64,000 bases of DNA from Paralteromonas sediminis. Its GTDB lineage: Bacteria; Pseudomonadota; Gammaproteobacteria; Enterobacterales; Alteromonadaceae. Below, in pieces: positions 46,504-56,467 of this stretch (within the stretch, counting starts at the first letter, position 1; every line of letters begins with the position of its first letter). The translations under genes were made by a program, and so were the position numbers. The DNA lies in assembly GCF_003820355.1 (NCBI RefSeq), contig NZ_RPOK01000002.1, positions 186,001 through 250,000 on the forward strand. Direction: 5' to 3'. Under the pieces are notes generated by a model. The model searched no databases. It saw only the letters and a list, made by a program, of their open reading frames with translations, and was not told the origin of the DNA.

Positions 46504-47649
46504 ATGAACACTGGTTCCGATTCTAATTCATTGGTTCACGAGTCAGAAACCCAAAGACGGCACTCGCGGGTCAAAATTCCCAGTACGCTCGTTATGAAAA
46601 ACGAGCAGGGTGAAGAGAAAAAATATCCATTGCTGGACATTTCAGCCAGTGGATTTGCCATTTCCGGTGAAGAACTTGAGTTAACAGCCGGGGATGTTAG
46701 ATCCGGTATAGTACATTTTCAGTTTGACAGTCTTGAAATTGGACTTAAAGTCAATTTCCAAGTTGTGGCGAAACACGGTAATGACCCCGTAAGATACGGC
46801 TGTGAATTTCATAATTTAGGGCGCGAGGAAATTTCCACGCTGCGGACTATTATCACCAAGTTTCTGAGCGGTGAGGTCACCCAACTCGATGATATTCTCA
46901 CCACGCTTTCACGGGAAAACTTTGCCAAAGAGCGGGTCGACTTTTCGAAAGCGTTATCGGGTTCTGAAAAACTTCGGGCACTGATATTTACCGGCGTTTT
47001 TGTCTTTTTAAGCTTGCTAGCGTTTGCCTATGTACTGTTCAGCATTCATCAGTCGTTCTTTGTTATCAAAGCGGATACTGCCATAGTATCGGCGCAGACT
47101 TCAGTGGCTACGTCGCCAAGGTCTGGGCCCGTTACGTTAAAAGTAAAAGAAGGCGATAAGGTTTCCATAGGTCAGCCGATTGCCGTTATTGAATCCCCGG
47201 CGCTGTCTGATACTTCATCCATTGCCAGTGCCGCGGGAATTTCAGATGAAGACCTGAATGCCTTACTAGGTAAGACGGTCAGCAGTGTTATTGAAAGCCG
47301 TTGCAATTGTGAGGTAGTTAGCCTGAGAGTGAGTGAGGGTGAATTTGTATCAGCAGGCCAGACCATTGCAAACTTTGGAGAAGATAACACCCAAACTATC
47401 GTGTTGGCGCGATTTGCTCACGACGTACTTCAAGATATCGCAGAGGGTACAAAGGTAGATGTTTACATCTCACCAGAACAGGGACAGATATCAGGCGTAA
47501 TTACTAAGCTGCAAGTGCCAGAGCCTATTCGCTCTGAGGAACACCGTGTTCACAGTGTGCTGGCAACCATAACCACAGATGAAGCTATTCCATTTAAATA
47601 CCTCAATCGTCCCGTGACTGTAAAAGTGGGCGAGCTCTCTGGTTTTTAG
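46504..47649 (+). CDS. alg44: Alginate co-polymerase and c-di-GMP receptor Alg44
   Basis: A 381-residue inner-membrane protein. The N-terminal PilZ domain has the c-di-GMP motif RRHSR (Arg18, Arg22) and DISASG (Asp45, Ser47, Gly50), so binding is expected to be intact. A single membrane helix (about 160-188, LIFTGVFVFLSLLAFAYVLF) leads to a periplasmic membrane-fusion-like domain (VATSPRSGPVTLKVKEGDKV, ISPEQGQISGVITKL) that likely contacts the export machinery. Alg44 activates Alg8. The gene follows alg8 after 24 bases. Confidence 0.92.
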   Translation: MNTGSDSNSLVHESETQRRHSRVKIPSTLVMKNEQGEEKKYPLLDISASGFAISGEELELTAGDVRSGIVHFQFDSLEIGLKVNFQVVAKHGNDPVRYGCEFHNLGREEISTLRTIITKFLSGEVTQLDDILTTLSRENFAKERVDFSKALSGSEKLRALIFTGVFVFLSLLAFAYVLFSIHQSFFVIKADTAIVSAQTSVATSPRSGPVTLKVKEGDKVSIGQPIAVIESPALSDTSSIASAAGISDEDLNALLGKTVSSVIESRCNCEVVSLRVSEGEFVSAGQTIANFGEDNTQTIVLARFAHDVLQDIAEGTKVDVYISPEQGQISGVITKLQVPEPIRSEEHRVHSVLATITTDEAIPFKYLNRPVTVKVGELSGF

Positions 47650-47660
47650 GATAGGGTATT

Positions 47661-49040
47661 GTGGCAACGCGTAATTGGATTTTGAGCAAAGCTATCATTG
47701 CTGGGGTTATCCTGGGTACTGGCACATTACAGGTGTTATCTGACGAGGTACCTCAAGCACTGCAATGGGATCCTTGGGTGTCATTTGCTGTATCAAGCAG
47801 AGACCTTAACCACCGCCCCGGCAATAGTAGTCTTAATGAAGACAATGCCTATATCCAGTTGCGTTTGGCAGCAACTGGCAGTGTATTTCAGCGAGCTGAC
47901 TTTAGCTGGAAAGTCGATACTAGGACCTATTTATCGAGCAGCAACGTGGTCTTGTTTGACGACGACACAGATACGGTTAGAGAGCCCAACTCGGACAACA
48001 ATTATTATTTTCAATTGCGCGAAGCATGGATCCGCTATCACGGATTAACATCTTTGCCGGGTGAACACCTGACGCTTGGCCTGCAACGTCTGAGAAATGG
48101 TGATGGACTGTGGTGGGATGTCGATATCGAGTCATTGACCTGGCAAGGTGACACGACGCAGTTGGATTGGTTGTTAGCGGTGGGCGAGGAGTTTGATACC
48201 TACCGAACTAATTCTGACCTGATTACACGTGCAGACAATACCTTGCGTTGGTTTGGAAATATAGCGTGGGACTGGACGGCCTATCACAATATCGGCGCAA
48301 GCTTCATGCAAAGTAAGCAGGATTTGAAGGATCTCAGTCAGGCTAGACAAGATACATCGATTGGTGCGAATGCCGACAGTCTGTGGTTTGGTATTAAGGT
48401 GTCCTCAGGTTGGGATCAACGTAACCCGTACCGCACTTTTGCCTACAAAGCTGAGTGGATAATGCAGCAGGGAGAAAGTGTACAGCCTTTTGATGGCAAT
48501 ATGCTGACATACCGAGATATCAGCGCTCAAGCCCTGGATTTTGGCCTTCGCATCGATTTAGAGCGAATGTCTCTAGGCGCTATGTATACCAGAGCAAGTG
48601 GTGGAGAAAGCGCGGAAGAATCCGAGCGCTTTAGTCAGACAGGCGTTCATACCAACCGCACACGTGCGTTTGGCAATCGACAGTATTTGTTCCGATTTAA
48701 CGAAGCATTCAGAGCGGATATCAGTAACCTCACCTACCATGGTCTGTTCGCGACCTGGAATCCAGACCCAAAATGGGAGAGTGTGCTCCTGCTTGGTCAC
48801 TACCAAAAAACGGATAACGCGTCTCCGGTATATGTAGGTGGACGTGAAATCGACGTGATAGACGGGCAGTCAAATGTAGGTAAGAGTGTTGATATCAATG
48901 TTACCTTTTATCCCGAAGACGGTTGGTTTCTCAATCTTAATGTGTTGCGCCTCAGAGCGGGTTTTTTTGACCCAGGCACAGGGCTGACAAACCAAAATAA
49001 TGACTATCGCATTACGCTTGAATCGCAATTCAGGTACTGA
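47661..49040 (+). CDS. algE: Alginate outer membrane porin AlgE
   Basis: A 459-residue exported beta barrel. It starts at GTG (47661) after AGGATAGGG. The signal peptide ends around VLSDE. Many alternating hydrophobic/polar strands follow, with aromatic girdles, and the last residue is an aromatic barrel end (ESQFRY). Family features: NDGLW-like RLRNGDGLWWDVDIESL, AWIRYHGL and SLGAMYTRASGG. AlgE is an 18-strand, electropositive porin through which alginate leaves the cell. Its stop is four bases before algG. Confidence 0.9.
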   Translation: MATRNWILSKAIIAGVILGTGTLQVLSDEVPQALQWDPWVSFAVSSRDLNHRPGNSSLNEDNAYIQLRLAATGSVFQRADFSWKVDTRTYLSSSNVVLFDDDTDTVREPNSDNNYYFQLREAWIRYHGLTSLPGEHLTLGLQRLRNGDGLWWDVDIESLTWQGDTTQLDWLLAVGEEFDTYRTNSDLITRADNTLRWFGNIAWDWTAYHNIGASFMQSKQDLKDLSQARQDTSIGANADSLWFGIKVSSGWDQRNPYRTFAYKAEWIMQQGESVQPFDGNMLTYRDISAQALDFGLRIDLERMSLGAMYTRASGGESAEESERFSQTGVHTNRTRAFGNRQYLFRFNEAFRADISNLTYHGLFATWNPDPKWESVLLLGHYQKTDNASPVYVGGREIDVIDGQSNVGKSVDINVTFYPEDGWFLNLNVLRLRAGFFDPGTGLTNQNNDYRITLESQFRY

Positions 49041-49044
49041 AATT

Positions 49045-50559
49045 ATGCTTAAAACGATTGTTTGCATCACACTAATGTCATTCTCCTTAGCAGCTAGTTT
49101 TGCGGGAACAGTTAACAAGGTGCCTTTATCTGTCGATGCAGCTACTAAGCCAATCATTCCCGACTATACGGTTTATACGCCAGACGCTGTGAGAGAAAAA
49201 ATAACGCTGCCGCAGCGTCAAGCGACTGTGTCCATCGACAGGTTAGAAGCGTCAAGGGAGTACTTGCGTTCGGTTTACTCCCGCAATTTTCTTATGTTTG
49301 CGAATATTCAAAAACAACTGCCCCGCGGGATTTTTATCGACGGTGGGAGGATTACGCTCACCGCATTGTCTGAGCAACTCCCGCGGTTGGTTAAACGCCT
49401 TGATTCAGGAATGTTTGTCGCGCGCTTGCCCATTATTATTGAGGCTGATGCCGCATTGTTGATTGAGCCCGGTGATACGTTGCGTTTATCGGCGGAACGA
49501 GGTGCCTTTATTCACAGTAACGGCAAGCTGGTGGTAGACAGTGCCCGTGTTGAAGGTTGGCTTGAAAGTACAAACAGTTATAGCGTTTACTCAGGTGATG
49601 AGAAGGCATTCAGGCCATTTATCCAAAGCTATGGTGGTAGTGAAACCTTCCTTATCAATGCAAAATTTACTTCTTTAGGACATGATTCCGGTGGCTCTTA
49701 CGGTATCAGTCTTAAGAGTGCATCGCCTAAACTCCTCACCAAATTATCAGGTGCAGAGCGGCAGCAAACCGCAAAACCGCCAACCGGCTATATTGTTGAT
49801 TCTGAATTTAATGATTTGTATTTCGGATTTTACAGTTTTGGTGCAAAAGACGTGGTTATTGTAGGTAATCGTTACAATAATAATATTATTTATGGCATAG
49901 ATCCTCACGATTATTCTGTCAATCTACTGATTGCTGATAACACAGTGGTAGGTACGCAAAGACACGGCATTATCGTTTCTAGGCACGTCAACGACAGTTT
50001 TATCGTGCACAATGTGTCAAAAAATAACGCGCGCACAGGCATTATGGTAGAGCGTGAGAGCCGAAACAATGTTGTGGCATTCAACGAAACTTATAACAAC
50101 CAAGGTGACGGCATAACAATTTACGAGTCACCTAATAATCTGGTGTTTGGTAATAGGGTATATGATAACGCAGATCACGGTATTCGGGTGCGCAACAGTA
50201 CCGACATCAAACTGCATCACAATATTGTTTTAAATAATCGCGGGGCAGGCGTGTATTTTCATGTCCGAGACCTCAGCTATCAGACCGAGCGTGATCTAAA
50301 CATCGATCCCTATCGCATGGAAAGTTCAGGTGAGGTAATAGGCGGCTTAATTGCTTATAACAACAGTGGTGGCATCTTTAGTGAAAAGGCTTTGTCGTTA
50401 ACGCTCGCACAGTTAAGACTGGAAAGTAATGGCAGTCGACCATTCCGTGGCGATCTGGAGCAACATTATGCTGCCATTAAAGTAACGACTTGGGACAGTC
50501 AGAACGCCGCACAGGTCGTTTTCGAGCATCAACAGGCAGGTGATAATGAAAACCCATAA
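49045..50559 (+). CDS. algG: Poly(beta-D-mannuronate) C5 epimerase AlgG
   Basis: A 504-residue periplasmic epimerase converting mannuronate to guluronate in the polymer. I use the ATG at 49045 (MLKTIVCITL), which begins the signal peptide (ending near SFAGT); the longer open frame from 49000 overlaps algE. Repeating beta-helix coils such as NNVVAFNETYNNQGDGITIYES and NADHGIRVRNSTDIKLHHNIV occur in the C-terminal half. The catalytic DPHD motif is at 286-289 (YGIDPHDYSVN). Length is close to P. aeruginosa AlgG (543). Confidence 0.93.
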   Translation: MLKTIVCITLMSFSLAASFAGTVNKVPLSVDAATKPIIPDYTVYTPDAVREKITLPQRQATVSIDRLEASREYLRSVYSRNFLMFANIQKQLPRGIFIDGGRITLTALSEQLPRLVKRLDSGMFVARLPIIIEADAALLIEPGDTLRLSAERGAFIHSNGKLVVDSARVEGWLESTNSYSVYSGDEKAFRPFIQSYGGSETFLINAKFTSLGHDSGGSYGISLKSASPKLLTKLSGAERQQTAKPPTGYIVDSEFNDLYFGFYSFGAKDVVIVGNRYNNNIIYGIDPHDYSVNLLIADNTVVGTQRHGIIVSRHVNDSFIVHNVSKNNARTGIMVERESRNNVVAFNETYNNQGDGITIYESPNNLVFGNRVYDNADHGIRVRNSTDIKLHHNIVLNNRGAGVYFHVRDLSYQTERDLNIDPYRMESSGEVIGGLIAYNNSGGIFSEKALSLTLAQLRLESNGSRPFRGDLEQHYAAIKVTTWDSQNAAQVVFEHQQAGDNENP

Positions 50560-51874
50560 GTTATTTATACTATTGGTAATTATAACCGCTGCGGGCTGTG
50601 CAAATCTGGCTGACGTTGACAGAGCAAAAAAAGCTATTGATCAACCTATTATAAATGAAGACTACGAGCAAGGTGTAGATGCGTTAATATTTCTAGCGGA
50701 AAAGGGGTATGTCGAGGCACAAGGTGAACTCGCAAGTTTATATGCTAAGGACCCTTCACCTGATGCCAAGGCACAGGCCGCACGCTGGTTTACAGAGGTA
50801 AACCAGCACACCGATAGGTATATGTCTAGGTATGTACGATGGTTGGCTAACTACGCGCAGCAAGATGATGCATTGTATGATGAGGCAGTGCTGTTATTGC
50901 AACAACAAATGCGTAGCGATGGGGATGTGGGTCCTGAGTTGGTAAGGCTCTTGGCGGCAAAGCAAACCCTCAGCAATGATACGCTGCGCAGTATAGTCAA
51001 CATGATAAGCGGACCGGACGCAGAGGAAGATGGCATAAAAGTACTGGCCTATGCTGATGATTTGGGACCGTTTCTCGCTGAATTTGATGCGTTGTGCCAG
51101 GCTAATTTACAAATGAAATACGAGTGTTTGCTGGCTCGATTGCGATACGCAAAATTGCACGACAGTGAAAGTCTCGCTCGCATTGTTTCACAGGCAAATG
51201 CCGCTTACATGCAAGGTGATATTGATGATGATCACCTTACACGGTTACTCAGCCAATTGGTCACAACGGAAGGTGGAGCCGTGCCCAGCTATCCTCAATT
51301 TGCGCGATTACTCGTTGACGGTGCACTCACCGGCAATGATGCGCTCTTTTTGCGATTCGCTAAACTGGACGAGGCATATGCCACAGGTAAAGCGGATATT
51401 CTGGCTCGACTTGAGCAGTTACACGAAGCCGGTAACGCTGAAGCCAGTGTCATCCTGGCGAATATTCATATTGAAGGTAAACACCTAGTAGCAAGGCCTG
51501 CTGTGGGTGAGCGATATTTACAAAGTGTACTTGCCCATGAGGATGCTAAATTCTTTTTAGGGCGACTTTATTTATCCGGACGGCTTGGCTATGTGAAATT
51601 GCAACAAGGTGTCGACCTTCTGGTTGATTCAGGCAGACAGGGAAATCCCCAGGCATACAGAGAACTGATGAGAGTCTTTTCCGGCATGCGGGGTGTGCAG
51701 GTGAACGGTGTGTACGCACATACCTTTGCAGGTGTATTCAAATTATTTGGTTACACCTTGGCTGAGCGCGATCAGGCGCGCTTGGACGCTTTAACTCTGA
51801 CAAGCCAAGAACGGACGCAAGTTGACAATAACATCAAAAACGAAATGGCTAGCGTTGACACCACGGAGTCATGA
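50546..51874 (+). CDS. algK: Sel1/TPR-repeat lipoprotein, AlgK-like
   Basis: A 442-residue lipoprotein. I use the ATG at 50546 (AGGCAGGTG just upstream); it overlaps algG by 14 bases. The lipobox ITAAGC leads to the lipidated Cys at about residue 18. The body consists of Sel1-like helical pairs (LIFLAEKGYVEAQGELASLYA, EAGNAEASVILANIHIEGK, AKFFLGRLYLSGRLG). AlgK of Pseudomonas is an outer-membrane TPR lipoprotein of the alginate secretion complex that binds AlgX and AlgE. Sequence similarity to AlgK itself is only suggestive; the assignment rests on length, lipoprotein nature, repeats and position. Confidence 0.75.
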   Translation: MKTHKLFILLVIITAAGCANLADVDRAKKAIDQPIINEDYEQGVDALIFLAEKGYVEAQGELASLYAKDPSPDAKAQAARWFTEVNQHTDRYMSRYVRWLANYAQQDDALYDEAVLLLQQQMRSDGDVGPELVRLLAAKQTLSNDTLRSIVNMISGPDAEEDGIKVLAYADDLGPFLAEFDALCQANLQMKYECLLARLRYAKLHDSESLARIVSQANAAYMQGDIDDDHLTRLLSQLVTTEGGAVPSYPQFARLLVDGALTGNDALFLRFAKLDEAYATGKADILARLEQLHEAGNAEASVILANIHIEGKHLVARPAVGERYLQSVLAHEDAKFFLGRLYLSGRLGYVKLQQGVDLLVDSGRQGNPQAYRELMRVFSGMRGVQVNGVYAHTFAGVFKLFGYTLAERDQARLDALTLTSQERTQVDNNIKNEMASVDTTES

Positions 51875-51927
51875 ATGGGCGTAGGTAATAAGATGATTTA
51901 CAATGAAATAGGCCGGTAGGCAAACGC

Positions 51928-53346
51928 ATGGTCTTCTCTTCTAGCGTATTTCTTTTTCTCTTCTTACCACTATTTCTAAGTTGCTATTACCTAACACCTT
52001 TTCGCTATCGCTCGGTGACAATTATTGTCGGTAGTTACCTGTTTTACGCATGGTGGCGCGTTGACTTTTTGTTGCTATTTGCGCTTGTTACCATGTGGAA
52101 CTTTTGCATTGCGAGACAAATACACAACAATCTCGAGTGCAAGCATCGCAATGCGAAGCGCTGGTTAACACTGGGGTTGAGTGGAAACCTGAGCGTACTG
52201 GGCTACTTCAAATATGCTAATTTTGGCGTTGAAAGCCTCAATAGTGCGCTTGCCAGCGTCGGGGCAGCGCCACTTTCCTTGGGCGAGGTAATACTGCCCA
52301 TCGGCATTTCATTTTATATTTTTCAGGCGATCAGTTATTTAATTGATGTGTACCGAAAAGACACGCCTCCCGCGGCGAGATTCATTGACTTTGCCGCTTT
52401 TATTTCTCTTTTTCCCCAATTAATCGCAGGGCCGGTACTCAGGTACAAAGACTTGGCCAGTCAGTTCGATTCACGGCAGCACTCATGGACCGTGTTTGCC
52501 TCAGGTGTAGCCGTATTTATTCAGGGTTTAATTAAAAAGGTACTGATTGCAGACAATGTTGCACCTATTGCCGATACGATGTTTGCGGGTGGTGCGCTCG
52601 GTGTTGCTGATGCGTGGCTTGGACTGCTTGCATACAGTGTTCAGTTGTACTTTGATTTTTCTGGCTACAGCGATATGGCCATTGGTTTAGGCCTAATGAT
52701 GGGGTTCAGGTTTGTAAAAAACTTCAACCAACCTTACATCAGTCAGAGTATCACCGAATTCTGGCGCCGGTGGCACATCAGCTTGTCGTCATGGCTACGT
52801 GATTACCTTTATATTTCGTTAGGGGGAAATCGCAATGGCGTATATCGCACATACAGAAACCTGTTTTTAACAATGTTGTTAGGTGGCTTATGGCATGGTG
52901 CGAACTGGACATTTGTTGTTTGGGGTATGTGGCACGGGGCACTACTGGCGATCGAGCGTTATTTCGGCACAGCAGAATACTCAGGTTTCAGTATATTGCG
53001 TTGGGGTCTAACGATACTGCTTGTAGGTGTGGGTTGGGTTTTTTTCAGGGCAGATGATTTGCCCCATGCAATGGGCTACTTGAGTGCACTTTTTTCTGTG
53101 GGCAGTGTCGCAATTTCGGTGGAATATCAATATGCCATTACCCGGCTTTCTGTTACTACCCTGTTTATAGCTTGCACAATAATTTTACTTCAGGGGCTCA
53201 AGCAGCATTTCACCGGGTTGCAAAGGCTCCTTGACGCAGCATTAGTTGTGACCTTGGGGCAATGGTTGAAAATGCCGCTCTTTGTACTTGCGCTCATGAG
53301 TTTGATCGCATCCAGTTACTCTCCATTTCTGTATTTTCAGTTCTAG
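51928..53346 (+). CDS. algI: Alginate O-acetyltransferase AlgI (MBOAT)
   Basis: A 472-residue polytopic inner-membrane acyl donor protein with about ten to twelve helices. The MBOAT active site is FWRRWHISLSSWLRDYLYI, with the buried His near GLWHGANWTFVVWGMWHG. GNLSVLGYFKYANFG and IGISFYIFQAISYLID are also typical. It passes acetyl groups across the membrane for the periplasmic acetyltransferases AlgJ and AlgX. It starts 53 bases after the AlgK-like gene with GGTAGG upstream. Confidence 0.94.
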   Translation: MVFSSSVFLFLFLPLFLSCYYLTPFRYRSVTIIVGSYLFYAWWRVDFLLLFALVTMWNFCIARQIHNNLECKHRNAKRWLTLGLSGNLSVLGYFKYANFGVESLNSALASVGAAPLSLGEVILPIGISFYIFQAISYLIDVYRKDTPPAARFIDFAAFISLFPQLIAGPVLRYKDLASQFDSRQHSWTVFASGVAVFIQGLIKKVLIADNVAPIADTMFAGGALGVADAWLGLLAYSVQLYFDFSGYSDMAIGLGLMMGFRFVKNFNQPYISQSITEFWRRWHISLSSWLRDYLYISLGGNRNGVYRTYRNLFLTMLLGGLWHGANWTFVVWGMWHGALLAIERYFGTAEYSGFSILRWGLTILLVGVGWVFFRADDLPHAMGYLSALFSVGSVAISVEYQYAITRLSVTTLFIACTIILLQGLKQHFTGLQRLLDAALVVTLGQWLKMPLFVLALMSLIASSYSPFLYFQF

Positions 53347-53356
53347 GGGGAGCACT

Positions 53357-54430
53357 ATGATTAAAACAATAAATGCAGCTCTTTTTAGTTTTATTCTGGT
53401 TGGGTTCTGTATGGCAACCTTGGTCAACTGGCCACAAATGCCTGACGTCAGTGCGCAAGACATTATTAAAGGTAAAGCCGCATTGCTTGTAGAGAAACAG
53501 CTAGAGGACGAACTTCTGTTAAGGCAATCACTCATAAACGCCTGGACCCAGCTTAAATTTAGCATTTTTCAGGAGGGTAAGTCTGGCGTCGTGATAGGTG
53601 ACTCTGGGTGGCTGTTTAGCACGGAAGAATACGAATGGTCAGCACAAGCTAATAAATACTTTGATGAAAATCTGCGCTTAATCCGGTCGTTGGTTCACTT
53701 GCTAAATGACAACCAAGTTAACGTATATCTGGTAATGATACCGACAAAAATAGAGGTTTATCAGGACTACTCACCGTTTGACAGCGCACTGATAAATTAC
53801 GCGGTTCGCCAAAACATGGCTAACCAGCTGGAGAAATTGCGAATTTCGCACCTTGATAGCTACCCTGTACTGGCTGCATCAGCTAAGACAGAGCAGATGT
53901 TTATGAGGACGGATACCCACTGGACACCGATGGGGGCATCTAAGGTGGCGATGGCCATGTCTGAGACTTTCAAGAGTTTGCGTCGAGATACGCAATTTGA
54001 ACGCACATTGATGCAACCTGAACCCTTTCTAGGCGATTTAGTCACCTTTATTCCTGCAGGTGACGAATGGTTAAATAAAAACCTTGAGCCAGAAAGTCTG
54101 TCCAAACCTGTTACCTCCTTAGTTGAAGCGGAATCTGATGACCTTTTTAGCGAGTCGTTGGCACCTGAACTTGCGCTGATTGGCACGAGTTATAGTGCCG
54201 ATCAGCGATGGGATTTTGCAGGCGCACTGCAGCATGCGCTTGGCGCAGAAGTGGTTAACTTTGCTGAAGAGGGCGAGGGGCCCTTTGTACCCATGCAACG
54301 ATTTATTGAACAACAGGTCTTGCAGGATTTAGGTATTCGTCATGTAATATGGGAGGTGCCCGTAAGATATATGGTACAAAAACCAACGACCACACAACAT
54401 TCCATACAGGAACTACGGAGGAAAGAGTGA
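53357..54430 (+). CDS. algJ: Alginate O-acetyltransferase AlgJ
   Basis: A 357-residue protein anchored by an N-terminal hydrophobic segment (about 5-25). The SGNH-like catalytic residues are Asp186-His188 in RTDTHWTP and Ser278 in GTSYSA. Other family parts: GDSGWLFSTEEY and VYLVMIPTKIEVY. It lacks the C-terminal carbohydrate-binding module of AlgX. It has a strong GGGGAG ribosome binding site and its stop overlaps the algF GTG. Confidence 0.92.
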   Translation: MIKTINAALFSFILVGFCMATLVNWPQMPDVSAQDIIKGKAALLVEKQLEDELLLRQSLINAWTQLKFSIFQEGKSGVVIGDSGWLFSTEEYEWSAQANKYFDENLRLIRSLVHLLNDNQVNVYLVMIPTKIEVYQDYSPFDSALINYAVRQNMANQLEKLRISHLDSYPVLAASAKTEQMFMRTDTHWTPMGASKVAMAMSETFKSLRRDTQFERTLMQPEPFLGDLVTFIPAGDEWLNKNLEPESLSKPVTSLVEAESDDLFSESLAPELALIGTSYSADQRWDFAGALQHALGAEVVNFAEEGEGPFVPMQRFIEQQVLQDLGIRHVIWEVPVRYMVQKPTTTQHSIQELRRKE

Positions 54431-55047
54431 AGGCAAGGGTAGTCATATTAATAATGGTTTGTCTGTTTTGCTCGGTAGTAAGCGCTGATGAAGCGCTGTA
54501 TGGGCCTGCGCCACCGCCTGATGCTGCATTTTTTAGGTTGCTTAATTTGTCTGATTCAGAAGTAGCTCTGCAGGTAAGTGAGGGAATGTCCATCGACGTT
54601 AACGCATTAGAAATTACCGAATACGGTTACTTACCCGCGTCAGAAATACAGCTAAAGGTGAATGAAAAATCGATAGCTGATGGCCTCCAGCCTGGTCAAC
54701 AACTTACCTTGGTCTATTTCGGAAATCAAGGTGGCAGCATAGTGATTGAAGATACGCCCTTTGACAATAAACGCATGGCACTGCTGAGACTTTACAATGT
54801 TAGCCATAACGATGATCTTTCAATGAAAACGTTGAATGGTAAAACGACTATTCTTGACAATATCGCATTTAAAAGCAGTAAGGAGCGCGTCATTAAAGCG
54901 GTAAAATTACCGGTCGCACTATATCGGGGAGAGACGCGTGTGATTGAATCAGAACCTCTCTTGTTGCAAAAAAATAGGGTTACGAGTGTCTTTGCTATTC
55001 AAAACGAAAATGGCACCTCTTTGCTTATCACGGAGAGTGAGCAATGA
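54427..55047 (+). CDS. algF: Alginate O-acetylation protein AlgF
   Basis: A 206-residue periplasmic adaptor. The GTG at 54427 overlaps the algJ stop (GTGA), with a near-perfect GGAGG upstream; the longer open frame to 54349 lies inside algJ and is rejected. The signal peptide (VVILIMVCLFCSVVSA) ends near SADEALYGP. Mature part: APPPDAAFFRLLNLSD, which matches the family N-terminus. AlgF bridges AlgJ and AlgX in acetylation. Its stop overlaps the algX start (ATGA). Confidence 0.92.
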   Translation: MKARVVILIMVCLFCSVVSADEALYGPAPPPDAAFFRLLNLSDSEVALQVSEGMSIDVNALEITEYGYLPASEIQLKVNEKSIADGLQPGQQLTLVYFGNQGGSIVIEDTPFDNKRMALLRLYNVSHNDDLSMKTLNGKTTILDNIAFKSSKERVIKAVKLPVALYRGETRVIESEPLLLQKNRVTSVFAIQNENGTSLLITESEQ

Positions 55048-56453
55048 AAAAATGCCTGAGTGTAATAGCGCTAGCCTTGCTTGTTTATTCTGCTTTTTCG
55101 TCGGGAACATCACGCGCAGACTCTCCATATACTGTTAAGACTTATCCAGCCACTTGTGCCGCGATGAATGATCAAGCCGCTTACGATACGAGTTATCTAA
55201 AAAGTGTTTGGAGAATTCAACAGGGAGAGGAGGGATGGTTATCTACATCAAGACGTGATTTTCCTCCCGAGTTTGGTCTCAAAGACCGTATAGGCGCTAA
55301 GGAGTTAGACCGGTTAGTCAGTTATTTGGCGAAACAAGGTATTAAATTGATGCTAGTGTACCCGCCGACTCGTGGCTTGCTTTACCCTGAGTTGACCAGA
55401 GCAAGCGCAGCGGGTTATCAGGTAGAAGATAAGCGAAAAGCCTATATCACAGCGCTTCAGTATTTTCGTGAGAAAGGCATTTACGTGCCCGATTTTGCAT
55501 CTGCGTTTGAGCACAATGGCGAGCCTTATTTGTTCTTTCCAAAAGATGCGCATTGGTCTCAGGCGGGGGCCATCTATTTTGCTAAAATGATCGCTGATGA
55601 GATGGCGGAACTAGGATATCGCGATAAGGGGCCTGCTAGGTTTGAGACAACCTATAGCGGTATTATTGCAAACAACGAGAATATCCAAAATGGGGTGGAA
55701 GATCTGTGTGACTTCAGTTATCCCAGGTTATATGTGGAAACGCACGTCACTACAGAGTTAGTGTCTGAGGAGGGGCTGTTTACCGATGAAGCAACTGATG
55801 ATCCCCATGTTGTGCTTATTGGCACCAGCTTTTCAGCCCAACGCAGGTTTAACTTTTCAGGGTACATTCAGCAGTTTTCTAATATTCCAGTTATTGACTA
55901 TTCAACCACGGGCGGTGGTTTTACGGGCTCGTGGATAAACTACCTTAAATCAGGCGATTTTGAAAAACGAAAACCCGATCTTATTATTTGGGAAGTGCCC
56001 GGTTGGTGGCAGTTTGAAGCCAGATATTTTGATGCAATTTTGCCTTATTTCCAAAACGGCTGCGATTCTACTAACACTATGATGCTGGCGAGTTCAGTGA
56101 AGCTCAACCCTGTGTCAGGGAAAAAGAATGCGCTCTTTTCAACTGAATTTGCCAATGTTAGGTCGAAAAATCTGCTTTTTGATGTGCGATTCTCCCATTC
56201 CAATATAGAGAATGTCAGTGTACGAGCCTGGTTTTCATCGGGGCTGTCAAAAGGGTTTACGCTGCGTCGTGAGCCAGGCACAACAACTAGCGGCCGCTTT
56301 TTGTCAAACCTTGGACTGGATCATAAATACGTAAACGAAGGGATTGTTGCATTGGATGTCGAGAATATCTCCTACAGAGGCAAAACATCACCTCCAGATA
56401 AACTGACGACCGATATTCGCATCTGCCGCTCGCAATTACCCTACGTGGACTAG
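55044..56453 (+). CDS. algX: Alginate acetyltransferase AlgX
   Basis: A 469-residue periplasmic protein. The signal peptide ends near SRADSPY. The SGNH-type site is Asp168 and His170 in FPKDAHWSQAG plus Ser262 in GTSFSAQ. The N-terminal half resembles AlgJ (IQQGEEGWLSTSRRDF, LMLVYPPTRGLLYP). A C-terminal module at about 340-460 is probably the alginate-binding domain (VRAWFSSGLSKGF). Length matches P. aeruginosa AlgX (474). It is the terminal acetyltransferase and a scaffold with AlgK. Confidence 0.93.
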   Translation: MKKCLSVIALALLVYSAFSSGTSRADSPYTVKTYPATCAAMNDQAAYDTSYLKSVWRIQQGEEGWLSTSRRDFPPEFGLKDRIGAKELDRLVSYLAKQGIKLMLVYPPTRGLLYPELTRASAAGYQVEDKRKAYITALQYFREKGIYVPDFASAFEHNGEPYLFFPKDAHWSQAGAIYFAKMIADEMAELGYRDKGPARFETTYSGIIANNENIQNGVEDLCDFSYPRLYVETHVTTELVSEEGLFTDEATDDPHVVLIGTSFSAQRRFNFSGYIQQFSNIPVIDYSTTGGGFTGSWINYLKSGDFEKRKPDLIIWEVPGWWQFEARYFDAILPYFQNGCDSTNTMMLASSVKLNPVSGKKNALFSTEFANVRSKNLLFDVRFSHSNIENVSVRAWFSSGLSKGFTLRREPGTTTSGRFLSNLGLDHKYVNEGIVALDVENISYRGKTSPPDKLTTDIRICRSQLPYVD

Positions 56454-56467
56454 GGTAAAGCAAAGTT

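Noticed and set aside
54349-54426. Upstream extension of algF
   Set aside because: It lies wholly inside algJ in another frame; the GTG at 54427 has GGAGG and starts the signal peptide.
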